From positions 1-60,755 of the forward strand of contig JARGOP010000026.1 in the NCBI GenBank assembly GCA_029233965.1: a stretch of DNA of 60,755 nt. The letters are read 5' to 3'. Shown one piece after another: positions 26,827-39,270 of the stretch. This DNA comes from Verrucomicrobiales bacterium. Its GTDB lineage: Bacteria; Verrucomicrobiota; Verrucomicrobiia; Verrucomicrobiales; DEV007. The notes under the pieces are model-generated. The model saw nothing but the letters and a program-made list of their open reading frames with translations. It was not told where the DNA came from and did no database searches. The position numbers were made by a program, and so were the translations under genes. Numbering within the stretch: position 1 is the stretch's first letter; every line of letters begins with the position of its first letter.

Positions 26827-27255
26827 ATGAAGCAGACGCGCCGACAGATATTTACTTCAATCCTGATCACCGTTGCCATGTTTGCCTCTGCGGTCGCTCT
26901 TTCGGCCGCCCCGCTGTTTGAGGATTCTTTCGAGGAAGCGAAGCAGAAAGCAAAGGCGGAGAATAAACCGCTCATCGTGATTTTTTCCGCGACCTGGTGC
27001 CCTCCCTGTCAGATCATGAAGCGGGCCGTTTATCCCAGCCCGGAAGTGGAACCTTTTCACGATCAGTTCGTCTGGGCCTACCTTGATGCGGATCAGTCGG
27101 AAAACCAGACCCTGATGATGAAGTATGGCGTCCAGGGTATCCCTCATATTGCGCTCCACAATTCCAACGGTCTCATCACTACTCAGCTTCGGGGAGCGAT
27201 GGGACCGGACCAGTTTGCGCTGGAACTCAGCAAGGCGATTTCCCCTTCGGAATAG
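26827..27255 (+). CDS. Secreted thioredoxin-like protein
   Basis: A protein of 142 aa. A signal peptide (about residues 1-28, ending ALSAAP) is followed by a thioredoxin fold with CxxC active site WCPPC at C58/C61 and the cis-proline segment GIPHIAL. It probably reduces or isomerises disulfides in the periplasm. The length and lack of extra insertions fit the thioredoxin_7/DsbD-gamma-like class. It is monocistronic. Confidence 0.92.
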   Translation: MKQTRRQIFTSILITVAMFASAVALSAAPLFEDSFEEAKQKAKAENKPLIVIFSATWCPPCQIMKRAVYPSPEVEPFHDQFVWAYLDADQSENQTLMMKYGVQGIPHIALHNSNGLITTQLRGAMGPDQFALELSKAISPSE

Positions 27256-27402
27256 CCTCTGCTCATCACTGATTCCATTCGCAAACGGCATCTTTTGTGC
27301 TGATCTTTGAGGCGTCGGGAAAAATGACCGGCGACCCAATAATTGAGCATCACCCGATTTGAATCTTCTTTCCTGAGTGATCCCCCTACCGGACTCCACG
27401 GC

Positions 27403-28437
27403 ATGTCAGGGTTTCTGGAAATCCTTCAGGCCCTTGTCCGTGAACCCTCGGTGGTCGGCACTGAGGATTCATTTTTCCGTGTCCTTCAGCGCGAATTGGA
27501 GGAAGTGAATGTCACCGTGGAGCGACATCTCGGCGTCCTCGTGGCACGGGGAACAAGGCCTGAAAGCATCATTCTCTCGGCTCATGTCGATCGGCACGGG
27601 CTTCTTTGTACCGGTCCAAATGAATTTCAATATGCGGCCTTCATTGCCGGGAACCAGGGTGAACTTTCGGGTGACTCTGCTTCCGAGCAGATGATGGCCA
27701 ACATTGCCGATCGCTTCGCAGGTCAACGCGTCCAGGCTCATATGCCCTACACCGGCACCTACCTGGGACAGGGAACGATATCGTCGGGAAGTCTCTGTGA
27801 GTATCGACGAAACCTCGTTTTTGAAATCGAAGGTCTCGAATTTCTCCAACCGGGAACACCTGTCTCGTTTCTTGATCGTCTTCAGGTTACCGAGTCGCAC
27901 CTCTTTGCTCAACTCGACAATGTCCTCAGTGTCGCTCTCATCGTCTACCTCTTCCGAAATGGATTTACCGGCACCGCCATTTTCACCGCACAGGAGGAAG
28001 CGGGACGGAGTTGGCGCTACGCGCTCTCCTGGTTTCTGAGGGAGGGAATCTCGACTTCGCGTCTTCTTGTCCTGGATACCAGTCCTTACCCGACTCCGGA
28101 AGCGGCATCCCGGCAGGATCTCGTTCTACGATTCAAGGATGCCTCCGCTTTATTCGATCTCCCCTTCACCCGGGAGATTGAAACCCGCTGCATGGACTTG
28201 GAGATCCCGGTGACATTTAAGGATCTCTGGATTGAAAACGAAAACCTCACCCGGCCCAGGCCCATGTCACTGGGAAGAACTGAATTGGGGAGACTCGTTT
28301 CCGCAACCAACGGCCGCATCAGTGGAACGACCCTGCAGATTCCAACGACCGGTTATCACACCGCTTCGGAAACCGCCTCACTCGCGTCGGTGAGGGCAGC
28401 AATCACATTGCTGCAAAGCCTTTCGACAAACCTGTGA
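27403..28437 (+). CDS. M42-like metallopeptidase
   Basis: A protein of 344 aa resembling M42/M20-clan aminopeptidases. Metal-site motifs are in the expected order: AHVDRHG (H61, D63), QLDNVLSV for the bridging Asp, TAQEEAG for catalytic and ligand Glu, VLDTSPYP for the Asp ligand, and GYHTASE for the last His. The gap between AHVD and LDN contains the dimerisation-type insert. The canonical LDDR is LDNV here, so substrate preference may differ. No signal peptide, hence cytoplasmic. The frame extends to a TTG at 27343; ATG 27403 gives the usual N terminus. Confidence 0.85.
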   Translation: MSGFLEILQALVREPSVVGTEDSFFRVLQRELEEVNVTVERHLGVLVARGTRPESIILSAHVDRHGLLCTGPNEFQYAAFIAGNQGELSGDSASEQMMANIADRFAGQRVQAHMPYTGTYLGQGTISSGSLCEYRRNLVFEIEGLEFLQPGTPVSFLDRLQVTESHLFAQLDNVLSVALIVYLFRNGFTGTAIFTAQEEAGRSWRYALSWFLREGISTSRLLVLDTSPYPTPEAASRQDLVLRFKDASALFDLPFTREIETRCMDLEIPVTFKDLWIENENLTRPRPMSLGRTELGRLVSATNGRISGTTLQIPTTGYHTASETASLASVRAAITLLQSLSTNL

Positions 28438-28591
28438 TCCCGAAATGGCAGGTTTTTCAAGGAGGCAGCCTGCAAAAAGCGGAACAGTCCCCAATCTTTG
28501 GTGGAGCCCCGGAGCCCCTCGAGACCCCAATCGGGAGAGGAAGAGACCCAGCATCTGGGCACCTATCTTCGGCGATGCTGAGGGAAAAAAA

Positions 28592-28663
28592 TGCGCGATA
28601 CTGGATTTGAACCAGTGACCCCATCGGTGTGAACGATGTGCTCTACCCCTGAGCTAACCGCGC
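28592..28663 (-). tRNA. tRNA-Val (anticodon CAC)
   Basis: The minus strand forms a cloverleaf: acceptor GCGCGGT/ATCGCGC, D stem GCTC/GAGC, anticodon stem CATCG/CGATG with loop TTCACAC (anticodon CAC), T stem ACTGG/CCAGT. No CCA is encoded; the discriminator A is followed by a run of seven T on the minus strand, which may end the transcript. The tRNA-Asn at 979 does encode CCA. The stretch 28438-28591 holds no gene I can support. Confidence 0.95.
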
Positions 28664-28776
28664 TTTTTCGGACGAGCGGGAGTCTAGTTCACCGACCGGT
28701 TTCGTTCAAGCGATCAATCGTTCAATTTAAGTATGGTAATTTTTATTTTTATATTAATTAAAAGTCTTAGAACGCG

Positions 28777-31283
28777 ATGTTACAGGGATACTTTTCCGTA
28801 GACCATCTCTTGGACTCACATTGCTCTGCGCCAGCCTGCTCATGGTTGCTGCCGGAGCGATCCCCGGGGTTGGGCATCACCTATCTGCACGAGGTAAAGA
28901 ACGAAAAGAGTAATCTCAATTCAGACTTCTCTTCAAAGGTTGCTGAATTCTCTCAGCGGATGACTCCGGCCCTCCTCAAACGTCTTGAAAAGGAGGAAAA
29001 AAATGCCCTCGAAGAAGTTGAGACCTACCTCAGCACTGTCAACTATACGCTCTAGGCAGAACCGGCCGCAAAAGTCAGAATCTTCAGTATCGACAAATCT
29101 ACCGGAAGTCCGAAAACCTCATTCACCTTCGAGACGCCTTCCTACGAAAGCGATGACGAAACCGCGCTCCCTTCGATTCTGATTGATGTCATTACCACGG
29201 ATCGACCGATCATTCGCGGCTTCGCCGGTGAACTTGAACATCCTGATGCAGCCACCAATGCCCTCCCCGCCAGCCTCGGCAATTCCAACGCCAAGTCCAT
29301 GTCACTCCGCGCAGTGTTTCCCACGCGGGTCGGTGATGAAACGATTTATGTGGCCACCGAGTCCGTAGTGAGTTCGCGGATCCTCCGCCTCACGAGCGTT
29401 CTCGACCTTCACCATCTTTACCCCCTCATTGGAATCGTTCCTCTCCTCCTCTCGCTCATTTTCATGGGCGCGTGATTCTCGTAGCGACTCAAAGGTCTCT
29501 CCGAAGGCATGAAGACTGTCAGTGAGGGCCGCTATGACTACCGGCTCAAAGAAGCAGGTCCACCGGAAATCGAACGCATCCAGGCGAGCTTCAACCTCAT
29601 GGCGGAGAGCTTGCGAAGAACCACATCGCAGATCGAGGAGTCGATCAAGGAGATTCAGATTGCAAAGCAGCAGGCGGAAGTCGCACAGGAAGCCAAATCG
29701 GACTTCCTTGCCAACATGAGCCCTGAGATCAGAACTCCGATGAACGGCATTATCGGAACGACAAGCCTTCTCATCGAAACTCCTCTCACGAGCGAACAGA
29801 AAGAACTCGTCCAGATCATGCGGTCGAGCGGACAATCGCTCGTTCACCTCATCAATGACGTTCTCGATTTTTCGAAACTTGAATCCGAGAAAATTGAGCT
29901 CGAAAACGAGCCTGTCGACCTCACCACACTCATTGAGGAAACCATTGAGATGTTCGCCTACTATGCGGCTGAGAGTCAGATCGAGCTGATTTACTTCATT
30001 GAAAAGCGGGTTCCGAGCATGGTTTTCGGTGACTGCGAACGCATCAAGCAGGTTCTCGTCAATCTCGTCGGCAACGCGATGAAATTCACTCACAAAGAAG
30101 AAGTGATCATCACGGCCAACCTGACTTCCCGCAAAACGAAATCGGGAAGCGAGGCTATGATCCTCGTATCCGTGAAGGACTCCGGCATCGGGATTGCCGA
30201 GGAAAATCTCGAACGAATTTTCGATGCATTCACCCAGGCTGACGCCTCCACGACGAGACGCTTCGGGGGCACCGGTCTCGGTCTTGCGATCAGCCGAAAG
30301 CTTTGCCAATACTTCGGCGGGTCGCTGAGTGTGAGAAGCGAACTGGGCGTCGGCTCTGAGTTTTTCTTCAACATCCCGGTCCGGGAAGTTCCGCTGCTGG
30401 GTGCGATCAAACCGCAGCATCAGATTGAGAATCAGAAGCCTTTGCACGGCGTGACCTGCGTCCTTCTGACCCGGTACGCCGCTTTGAACACGCTCTTACG
30501 AACCTACCTTGAATCCTGGCAGGTTGATGTGCACACCGCTAAACAGTTCACCCATGACCTCGCGGCCCATATCGCGGCCAAAGCTCCCGATCTCGTTATC
30601 GCCGATCCGATGGCGATGGAGCACGAAGAGAACATGAAAAGGTTCGCAGACGAGTTGATCCAACACGAGATCCCCTCCATTTTCCTCTCCAGCATCGGCG
30701 AAAGCAGCATTCGGATCGATGAGAACAAGCCCCCTCTCATCCGGACGCTCCACAAGCCTATCTCGGAACTCAAGCTTCTCAAAGATGCGGTCAGCATGGT
30801 TCAAAGAAAGCGGGGGATCGAAATCTCCGAGACCAAATTGAGAAGCCGGGCAACGTGACATCTCTGAAGGGAGACGCGTTTGCAAAGCGCTATCCCGCAA
30901 GAATTCTCATCGTCGAGGACGTCAGCATGAACCAGAAGATTGCCGGCATGGTGCTCGAGAAGCTCGGATATGAGAACATTGAGTTCGCCAACAACGGCGC
31001 CAAAGGGGTCGAGCGGGTCTCCAACGGCGACATTGACCTCGTCTTCATGGATCTTCAAATGCCGGTCATGGGTGGACTCGATGCAACGGAAGCGATTCGA
31101 CAGGACTTCGGACTCGCCCGTCAGCCATTCATCGTGGCAATGAGAGGCCACGCACTCGCCGGGGTCAGAGACTCCTGCCTCTCCGGTGGAATGAACGGCT
31201 TTGTCGCCAAACCGATTTCCGTCGATGATGTGAAACAGGCTATTGTCGATGCGGTCGAAGATGCCGCCGGGGCTCTCACCTGA
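28777..31283 (+). pseudogene. Decayed hybrid sensor histidine kinase
   Basis: Remnant of an HK-REC-REC hybrid kinase of about 830 codons. In order: a hydrophobic signal/TM segment (LGLTLLCASLLMVAAGAIPG) present only in the frame of 28797; a periplasmic sensor in the frame of 28777; TAG at 29053; TGA at 29473 and TAG at 29482 in the second TM/HAMP region; HisKA with phosphoacceptor His changed to Pro ([12 protein letters not shown]); an intact HATPase (N box [18 protein letters not shown]); a degenerate receiver; a frame change at 30855-30858; and a receiver with Asp intact (FMDLQMPVMGG) but the conserved Thr changed to Arg (VAMRGHA). Pieces 29509-30858 and 30855-31283 (GTGA overlap) could still be made as separate proteins, but signalling seems lost. 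Its end overlaps the convergent D,D-carboxypeptidase by 8 nt. Confidence 0.85.
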
Positions 31284-32586
31284 CCAGAGCGAGATCTTCC
31301 AGTGGTCCCTTCATCTCAAGACCGAGCGACCACTGAAGCAATTTCTTACTGTCGTCCCAGACCTGAGGTCTTGCGCTCTTGATGACCACGGAAATTCGAT
31401 CGTTCCCATTCACGCTGGCACTGGAGACGAGGCAGTTCCCGGCCGCGTAGGTGAATCCGGTCTTCATGCCGTTGCACCCTTCGAACGAGGTGAGCACTTT
31501 GTTCGTGTTGTAGAGCATGCGGACATCCCCACTGTTGAACACGAATTCGTAGACCGGTTTGTTCACCATTTCGCGAATGTCCGGCACCTGGTAAGCCTCG
31601 TAGGCGGCAATCGCGATATCCCTCGCCGTTGAATATTGCCCCTCCGCCGGGAGGCCATGGGGATTCACAAAATTCGAATCCGTCATCCCGATGTACTTTG
31701 CAAAGGTATTCATCTTCTCAGCGAAAGCTTCAATCGATCCCGCGTTATCGATCGCCAGAGTCGCGGCAATATCATTTCCGCTTTTGACGAGAAGCGAAGT
31801 CAGCATTTGGCGTCTCGTGTATTTCTCGCCCGGCTTCACTCCGACCACCGTCGGCTCAACGTCATAAACCTCGCGCGGCACCTCAACGAGGCGGTCGAGG
31901 TCCCCGTCATGACAGACCACCAAAGCCGTGACGAGCTTCTGGGTGCTCGCTACGGGGGTTCGGGACTCGGCATTTTTCCTGTGATAAAACTGCATCGTCC
32001 GCCCGTCCAGCACCGCGGCGTATCGCCCATAGACCGCAGGGGCCTCGGGACCTTTCCAGGATTGCGGTGGAGGAAGTTTCTCACGACGCTTGATCACTTC
32101 CTCGCGCAACTGCATCAACTCCTCCATCGATCCGAGCATACGCTCGCGATCCCCCAGCGCCTCTTCGCGATCACCGAGCGCTCTCTCCCTCACCTCGAGA
32201 GCCCTCTCACGCTCTTTCAGGGACTTCATCCGTTTCGACATCTGATCGGCAAGCCGTTCGAGCATCTCCTCTCTGATTCCCTCCGCCGTCTTTGCTTCGA
32301 CCGGTTTCTTTTCCCCGGAGTCAGTCGCAGTGGCCTCGTCGGAAACTGCCACCGCCTCATCGTCAGCTGCCACCGCTTCAACATCCTCTGCCTCCGGAGT
32401 TGGCTCGGCGGGTCCTTCTTCCTGAGCCCGGGAACCCTGGATCAGACCGCAAAGAAACAACGTAACTCCCCCCACAGCGCAGAAGCGTCGAAAGGTCTCG
32501 GAAAAGGAACGCTGGAATCTTCTTTTCAGTAGGATCACTACACCAAAGGCCCATTCTGATTGCAAGTCGGGAATTCCATCCCGCAA
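31276..32586 (-). CDS. D-alanyl-D-alanine carboxypeptidase (S11) with coiled-coil N-terminus
   Basis: A protein of 436 aa from ATG 32586; GTG 32538 is a plausible later start that puts the signal peptide (RFCAVGGVTLFLCGLIQGSRAQ) nearer the N terminus. The C-terminal half is a penicillin-binding peptidase with STQK (SxxK nucleophile), SGN and KTGFT motifs, which trims the terminal D-Ala of peptidoglycan stem peptides. Between them lie an acidic Ala/Glu/Asp-rich segment and a coiled coil with four near-identical heptads (RERALEV, RERALGD, REEALGD, RERMLGS). Usual PBP5/6-type enzymes lack this stalk and carry a C-terminal domain that is short or missing here. Confidence 0.92.
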   Translation of the reverse strand: MRDGIPDLQSEWAFGVVILLKRRFQRSFSETFRRFCAVGGVTLFLCGLIQGSRAQEEGPAEPTPEAEDVEAVAADDEAVAVSDEATATDSGEKKPVEAKTAEGIREEMLERLADQMSKRMKSLKERERALEVRERALGDREEALGDRERMLGSMEELMQLREEVIKRREKLPPPQSWKGPEAPAVYGRYAAVLDGRTMQFYHRKNAESRTPVASTQKLVTALVVCHDGDLDRLVEVPREVYDVEPTVVGVKPGEKYTRRQMLTSLLVKSGNDIAATLAIDNAGSIEAFAEKMNTFAKYIGMTDSNFVNPHGLPAEGQYSTARDIAIAAYEAYQVPDIREMVNKPVYEFVFNSGDVRMLYNTNKVLTSFEGCNGMKTGFTYAAGNCLVSSASVNGNDRISVVIKSARPQVWDDSKKLLQWSLGLEMKGPLEDLALVR

Positions 32587-32694
32587 GCCTCATTCTCCGC
32601 AAAAAACTTTTCCAGAATGCGGCCCTTTTTTCCTTTCCCCAGGCTCAGGATCGGGCAACTTTCACGCCCATCTTGTTTCCAGCATTTCCCTCTC

Positions 32695-33462
32695 ATGAAA
32701 ACCATCGCCATCGCCAACCAAAAAGGAGGCGTGGGAAAAACCACGACTTCCGTGAATCTTGGTGCCTGCCTCGCAGAACGCGGCGTGAAGGTCATCGTCC
32801 TCGATCTTGACCCCCAGGCAAACACGACGAGTGCACTCGATTTCACCCCGGGCGACCATCCCAGCATCTATCAGCATCTCATCGGTGGAGGTGATGTCTC
32901 GGAACTTGTTCTCAAGACCAAATACGAGAACCTTTCCCTGATTCCCTGCGACATGGATCTCGCCGGCTGTGAAATCGAAATGGCACGGGAGGATGATCAC
33001 CTCGTCCGGCTCAAGAACCTGCTTGAGCCCTTCAAACAGTCGAATCCCGCCGATTACCTTCTCATGGACTGCCCCCCTTCCCTCGGCGTCCTCATGACTT
33101 CAGCGCTCGCCGCAGCCGACGAACTCATCGTTCCTCTCCAGTGCGAGTATTTCGGTCTCGAGGGACTTTCGAAGATTGTGGGCGTTCATCAGCAGATCAA
33201 GGAATCGGGGGCGAATTCCAAGGTCGTTCTCGAAGGCATCGTCATGACCATGGCCGACAGCCGGACGAATCTCTCCGCGATGGTCATCAACGACGTGCGC
33301 GAGTATTTTCCCGAAGTGACCTACGAAACGATCATTCCGCGGAACATTCGCCTCGGCGAGGCCCCCAGCTACGGGCAGACCATCATCGACTACGCGCCCT
33401 CCTGCTCCGGATCGGTCGCCTATCGCGCCCTCGCCGACGAATTTCTCCGCCGCCATTCGTAA
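32695..33462 (+). CDS. parA: ParA/Soj-family ATPase
   Basis: A protein of 255 aa of the Soj type. The deviant Walker A KGGVGKTT is at residues 10-17 with the signature Lys, followed by DLDPQANTT and the switch VPLQCEYFGLEGL. Its length matches chromosomal ParA. No ParB gene follows and I saw no full parS site, so a segregation role is inferred only. ATG 32695 is chosen over an upstream start at 32560 because the family N terminus is MKTIAIANQKGG. The ATPase lies between the divergent carboxypeptidase and secA. Confidence 0.93.
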   Translation: MKTIAIANQKGGVGKTTTSVNLGACLAERGVKVIVLDLDPQANTTSALDFTPGDHPSIYQHLIGGGDVSELVLKTKYENLSLIPCDMDLAGCEIEMAREDDHLVRLKNLLEPFKQSNPADYLLMDCPPSLGVLMTSALAAADELIVPLQCEYFGLEGLSKIVGVHQQIKESGANSKVVLEGIVMTMADSRTNLSAMVINDVREYFPEVTYETIIPRNIRLGEAPSYGQTIIDYAPSCSGSVAYRALADEFLRRHS

Positions 33463-33562
33463 GTGCGCCCTCCACCCCTTCTTCCCACGAGGCAAAAGTG
33501 ACTGAAAAAAGTCTGAAATACCGTATGCTTCACCTCCCTTAATCTTTTCCCGACCCCAGACC

Positions 33563-36739
<3,177 letters not shown>

Positions 36740-36800
36740 TCAATTCGTTCAGGAACCGGCGGAAGACGTAACGTAGCATGAACCAAGGAACGCCTTCCCC

Positions 36801-37265
36801 ATGACCCTGATCATCACCCTCGTTGTCATTGGACTCATTGCCATCCTCGCGGAACTCGTCCTTCCCGGTGGACTTCTCGGCGTCGTAGGCGCACTCTGCC
36901 TCCTCGGAGCGGTCATCACCACTTTCGTGGAATACGGCGCGACCGCCGGTGTGATCGGACTGTTTCTCCTCATCGCCCTCGGCATCGCAACGATCGGCTG
37001 GTGGATGAAGTATTTTCACAAACTTCCGGGCACGAAGCAGCTCATCCTGCACAATGAATCGGGGAAAGCTGACCGGGCCGCAGAAGAGCTGGTCGGGCAA
37101 CCCGGAGTGGCGCTGACCGATCTGGTTCCCTCGGGACATGCCAGGATCGATGGCCGGAAATACGACGTCATTGCCGAAAGCGGCAGCGTCAGGAAGGACG
37201 CGGAAATCGTCGTGATCGCGAAGCGCGGCCCCAGCCTCATCGTGAGACTGGCGGAAAATTCCTGA
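36801..37265 (+). CDS. NfeD-like membrane protein
   Basis: A protein of 154 aa. Three hydrophobic spans (residues about 2-75) precede an OB-fold NfeD C-terminal domain (ELVGQPGVALTDLVPSGHARIDGRKYDV). NfeD proteins usually pair with an SPFH/flotillin-like protein; no such gene is adjacent here. It starts 62 nt after secA and is followed 15 nt after its stop by hemW, so it may belong to one transcript with them. Confidence 0.88.
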   Translation: MTLIITLVVIGLIAILAELVLPGGLLGVVGALCLLGAVITTFVEYGATAGVIGLFLLIALGIATIGWWMKYFHKLPGTKQLILHNESGKADRAAEELVGQPGVALTDLVPSGHARIDGRKYDVIAESGSVRKDAEIVVIAKRGPSLIVRLAENS

Positions 37266-37279
37266 ACCTGAGAGGGACC

Positions 37280-38368
37280 GTGCATCTCTACGTCCACATC
37301 CCTTTCTGTCATCACATCTGCCCCTACTGCGGATTCTACAAGCACAAGCCCGGCAAACTCGCGAATGCTGAATTTGTCGAGGCCATTCTCGCAGAAGCGG
37401 CGAAGCGGGGACAGCACCTCGCCAGCCCCTTCAAAACCATCTTCTTCGGCGGTGGCACCCCCACTCTCCTTTCCCCCACGCATCTCGAAACACTCTGTCG
37501 CGGCTTGTCGGAAAAACTGGATCTCAGTCAGGTCGCCGAGTGGACGATCGAAGCCAACCCCGCCACCTACGATCTCAGCAAAGGCCGATTGATGAAAGAG
37601 CTGGGCATCAACCGGGTCAGCCTCGGAGTTCAGTCTTTCCAGCCTGACACGCTCACCACCCTGGGAAGAGACCACACGCCGGACGATGCCGTCGCCGCCT
37701 TCGAAACCCTTCGTGAGGCCGATTTTGAGAATATCAGCGTTGATCTCATGTTTTCGATCCCCGGTCAGGATCTCACCTCATGGCAGGCCGACCTTGCGCA
37801 GGCGATCGCCCTGAAACCGGATCACATTTCCGCCTACAACCTCACCTACGAGGAAGACACCGAGTTTCTCGAACGACATGAATCCGGGGAACTCGACACC
37901 AACGAAGACCGCGACGCCGATCTCTTTTACGAGGCCATCGACATGCTCGAGGGCCGGGGTTTCCAGCAGTACGAAATCTCCAACTACGCCAGGCCCGGTT
38001 TCGAATCGCTTCACAATCAGGCCTACTGGGCCGGCGCCGACTACCTTGGCCTCGGACCCGGCGCCGTCTCCACTCTCGACAACGAACGCTCCACAAGCCT
38101 CCCTGACACAGCCGCCTACGTCAAAGCCGCGCTCGGCGGTTTCGACACCCGTCGTGACATCGAGATCCTCAGCGAAGAGGACAAGCGACTGGAGCGACTC
38201 GCGCTGCAACTGAGAACCCGGGAAGGCATTCCCCTCGAGCTGATCTCCTCACCCAACCCTGTTGCCTCACTGACCCACCAGGGGCTGATCATCGAGAAAA
38301 ACGGTCGATTGCAACTGACCCGTGACGGCAAAGCACTTGCCGACCCCGTGGCCGCTGCGTTAGTCTGA
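37280..38368 (+). CDS. hemW: Radical SAM heme chaperone HemW
   Basis: A protein of 362 aa starting at GTG 37280. The radical SAM cluster cysteines are C10, C14 and C17 (CHHICPYC), with GGGTPTLL and the family-specific EANP and SLGVQSF motifs. HemW delivers haem to respiratory enzymes and was formerly annotated as oxygen-independent coproporphyrinogen oxidase. The CxxxCxxC start and HIPFCHHICPYC spacing match HemW rather than HemN. GTG is the only start in place 14 nt after the NfeD gene. Confidence 0.94.
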   Translation: MHLYVHIPFCHHICPYCGFYKHKPGKLANAEFVEAILAEAAKRGQHLASPFKTIFFGGGTPTLLSPTHLETLCRGLSEKLDLSQVAEWTIEANPATYDLSKGRLMKELGINRVSLGVQSFQPDTLTTLGRDHTPDDAVAAFETLREADFENISVDLMFSIPGQDLTSWQADLAQAIALKPDHISAYNLTYEEDTEFLERHESGELDTNEDRDADLFYEAIDMLEGRGFQQYEISNYARPGFESLHNQAYWAGADYLGLGPGAVSTLDNERSTSLPDTAAYVKAALGGFDTRRDIEILSEEDKRLERLALQLRTREGIPLELISSPNPVASLTHQGLIIEKNGRLQLTRDGKALADPVAAALV

Positions 38369-38372
38369 GCAC

Positions 38373-39200
38373 ATGTCTGACATCCCTCTTTCTCAGCACC
38401 CTTTCCGCGTTTACCCCGGCCAGTCGGTCGATTTGAGCCAGTGGCCAACCACCGATGAAGAGTTCTTCCCGGTCAATAAAACAAGGGGAAAAGATCTTCT
38501 CAAGCAGATGAATCTGCAGATCGATGCATTGCAGACGCTGTTCTATGCCGAGGGAAAACACCGCCTTCTCGTTGTCTTTCAGGCCATGGACACCGGTGGA
38601 AAGGACGGAACGATCCGGAGTGTCTTCGAAAAGATGGACCCGCAGGGAGTTCGCTGCGCCCCCTTCAAGAAACCAAGCAGTCTCGAGCTGGCGCACGACT
38701 ACCTCTGGCGCATTCATCAGCAGGTCCCGCAGAACGGCGAGGTCGTGATTTTCAACCGGAGCCACTACGAAGATATTCTCGCCGTGAGGGTTCGTGAAAT
38801 TTTTCCGGAGTCCGTCTGGAGCAAGCGCTACGACCACATCGTCAACTTCGAGCAGATGCTCACTGATGAAGGCACGACGATCGTGAAAATCTTTCTTCAC
38901 ATCTCGCGAGAGGAGCAGAAAGAGCGCCTCCAGGCGCGGCTTGATGAACCCGATAAGCACTGGAAGTTCAATCCGGGGGACCTGCACGACCGGGCCCTCT
39001 GGTCGAATTTTATGACTGCCTACGAGGATATCTTCGCGAAGACCAGCACGAATGCTGCGCCCTGGTATCTCGTCCCCGCTGACCGGAAGTGGTATCGAAA
39101 CCTCATCGTCGCCGACATCATCATCAAAACGATGCGGGGTCTCGGCATGAGCTACCCGAAAATTGATTTTGATCCTGCCGAAATCACCATCGCAGACTAA
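38373..39200 (+). CDS. Polyphosphate kinase 2 family protein
   Basis: A single-domain PPK2 of 275 aa, matching the polyphosphate:nucleotide phosphotransferase subgroup. The P-loop-like GGKDG is at 75-79, the lid Arg segment is in [10 protein letters not shown], and the family tail [24 protein letters not shown] is present. It moves phosphate between polyphosphate and nucleotides. It begins 4 nt after the hemW stop, suggesting cotranscription. Confidence 0.93.
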   Translation: MSDIPLSQHPFRVYPGQSVDLSQWPTTDEEFFPVNKTRGKDLLKQMNLQIDALQTLFYAEGKHRLLVVFQAMDTGGKDGTIRSVFEKMDPQGVRCAPFKKPSSLELAHDYLWRIHQQVPQNGEVVIFNRSHYEDILAVRVREIFPESVWSKRYDHIVNFEQMLTDEGTTIVKIFLHISREEQKERLQARLDEPDKHWKFNPGDLHDRALWSNFMTAYEDIFAKTSTNAAPWYLVPADRKWYRNLIVADIIIKTMRGLGMSYPKIDFDPAEITIAD

Positions 39201-39270
39201 AGCGGAAGCGAATTCGTGTTTTGTTCGCATTCCAACTCCCCCTTCGACAACCCGAAGAATACCCGTTCCG

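Noticed and set aside
28777-31283. Stop codons in the kinase remnant as recoded or read-through sites
   Set aside because: Both TAG and TGA occur, frame changes are present, and the catalytic His is lost. Decay explains all of this better than recoding; other genes in the window use these stops normally.
36801-37265. NfeD-like gene as an SPFH/flotillin operon
   Set aside because: No SPFH-domain gene lies beside it.
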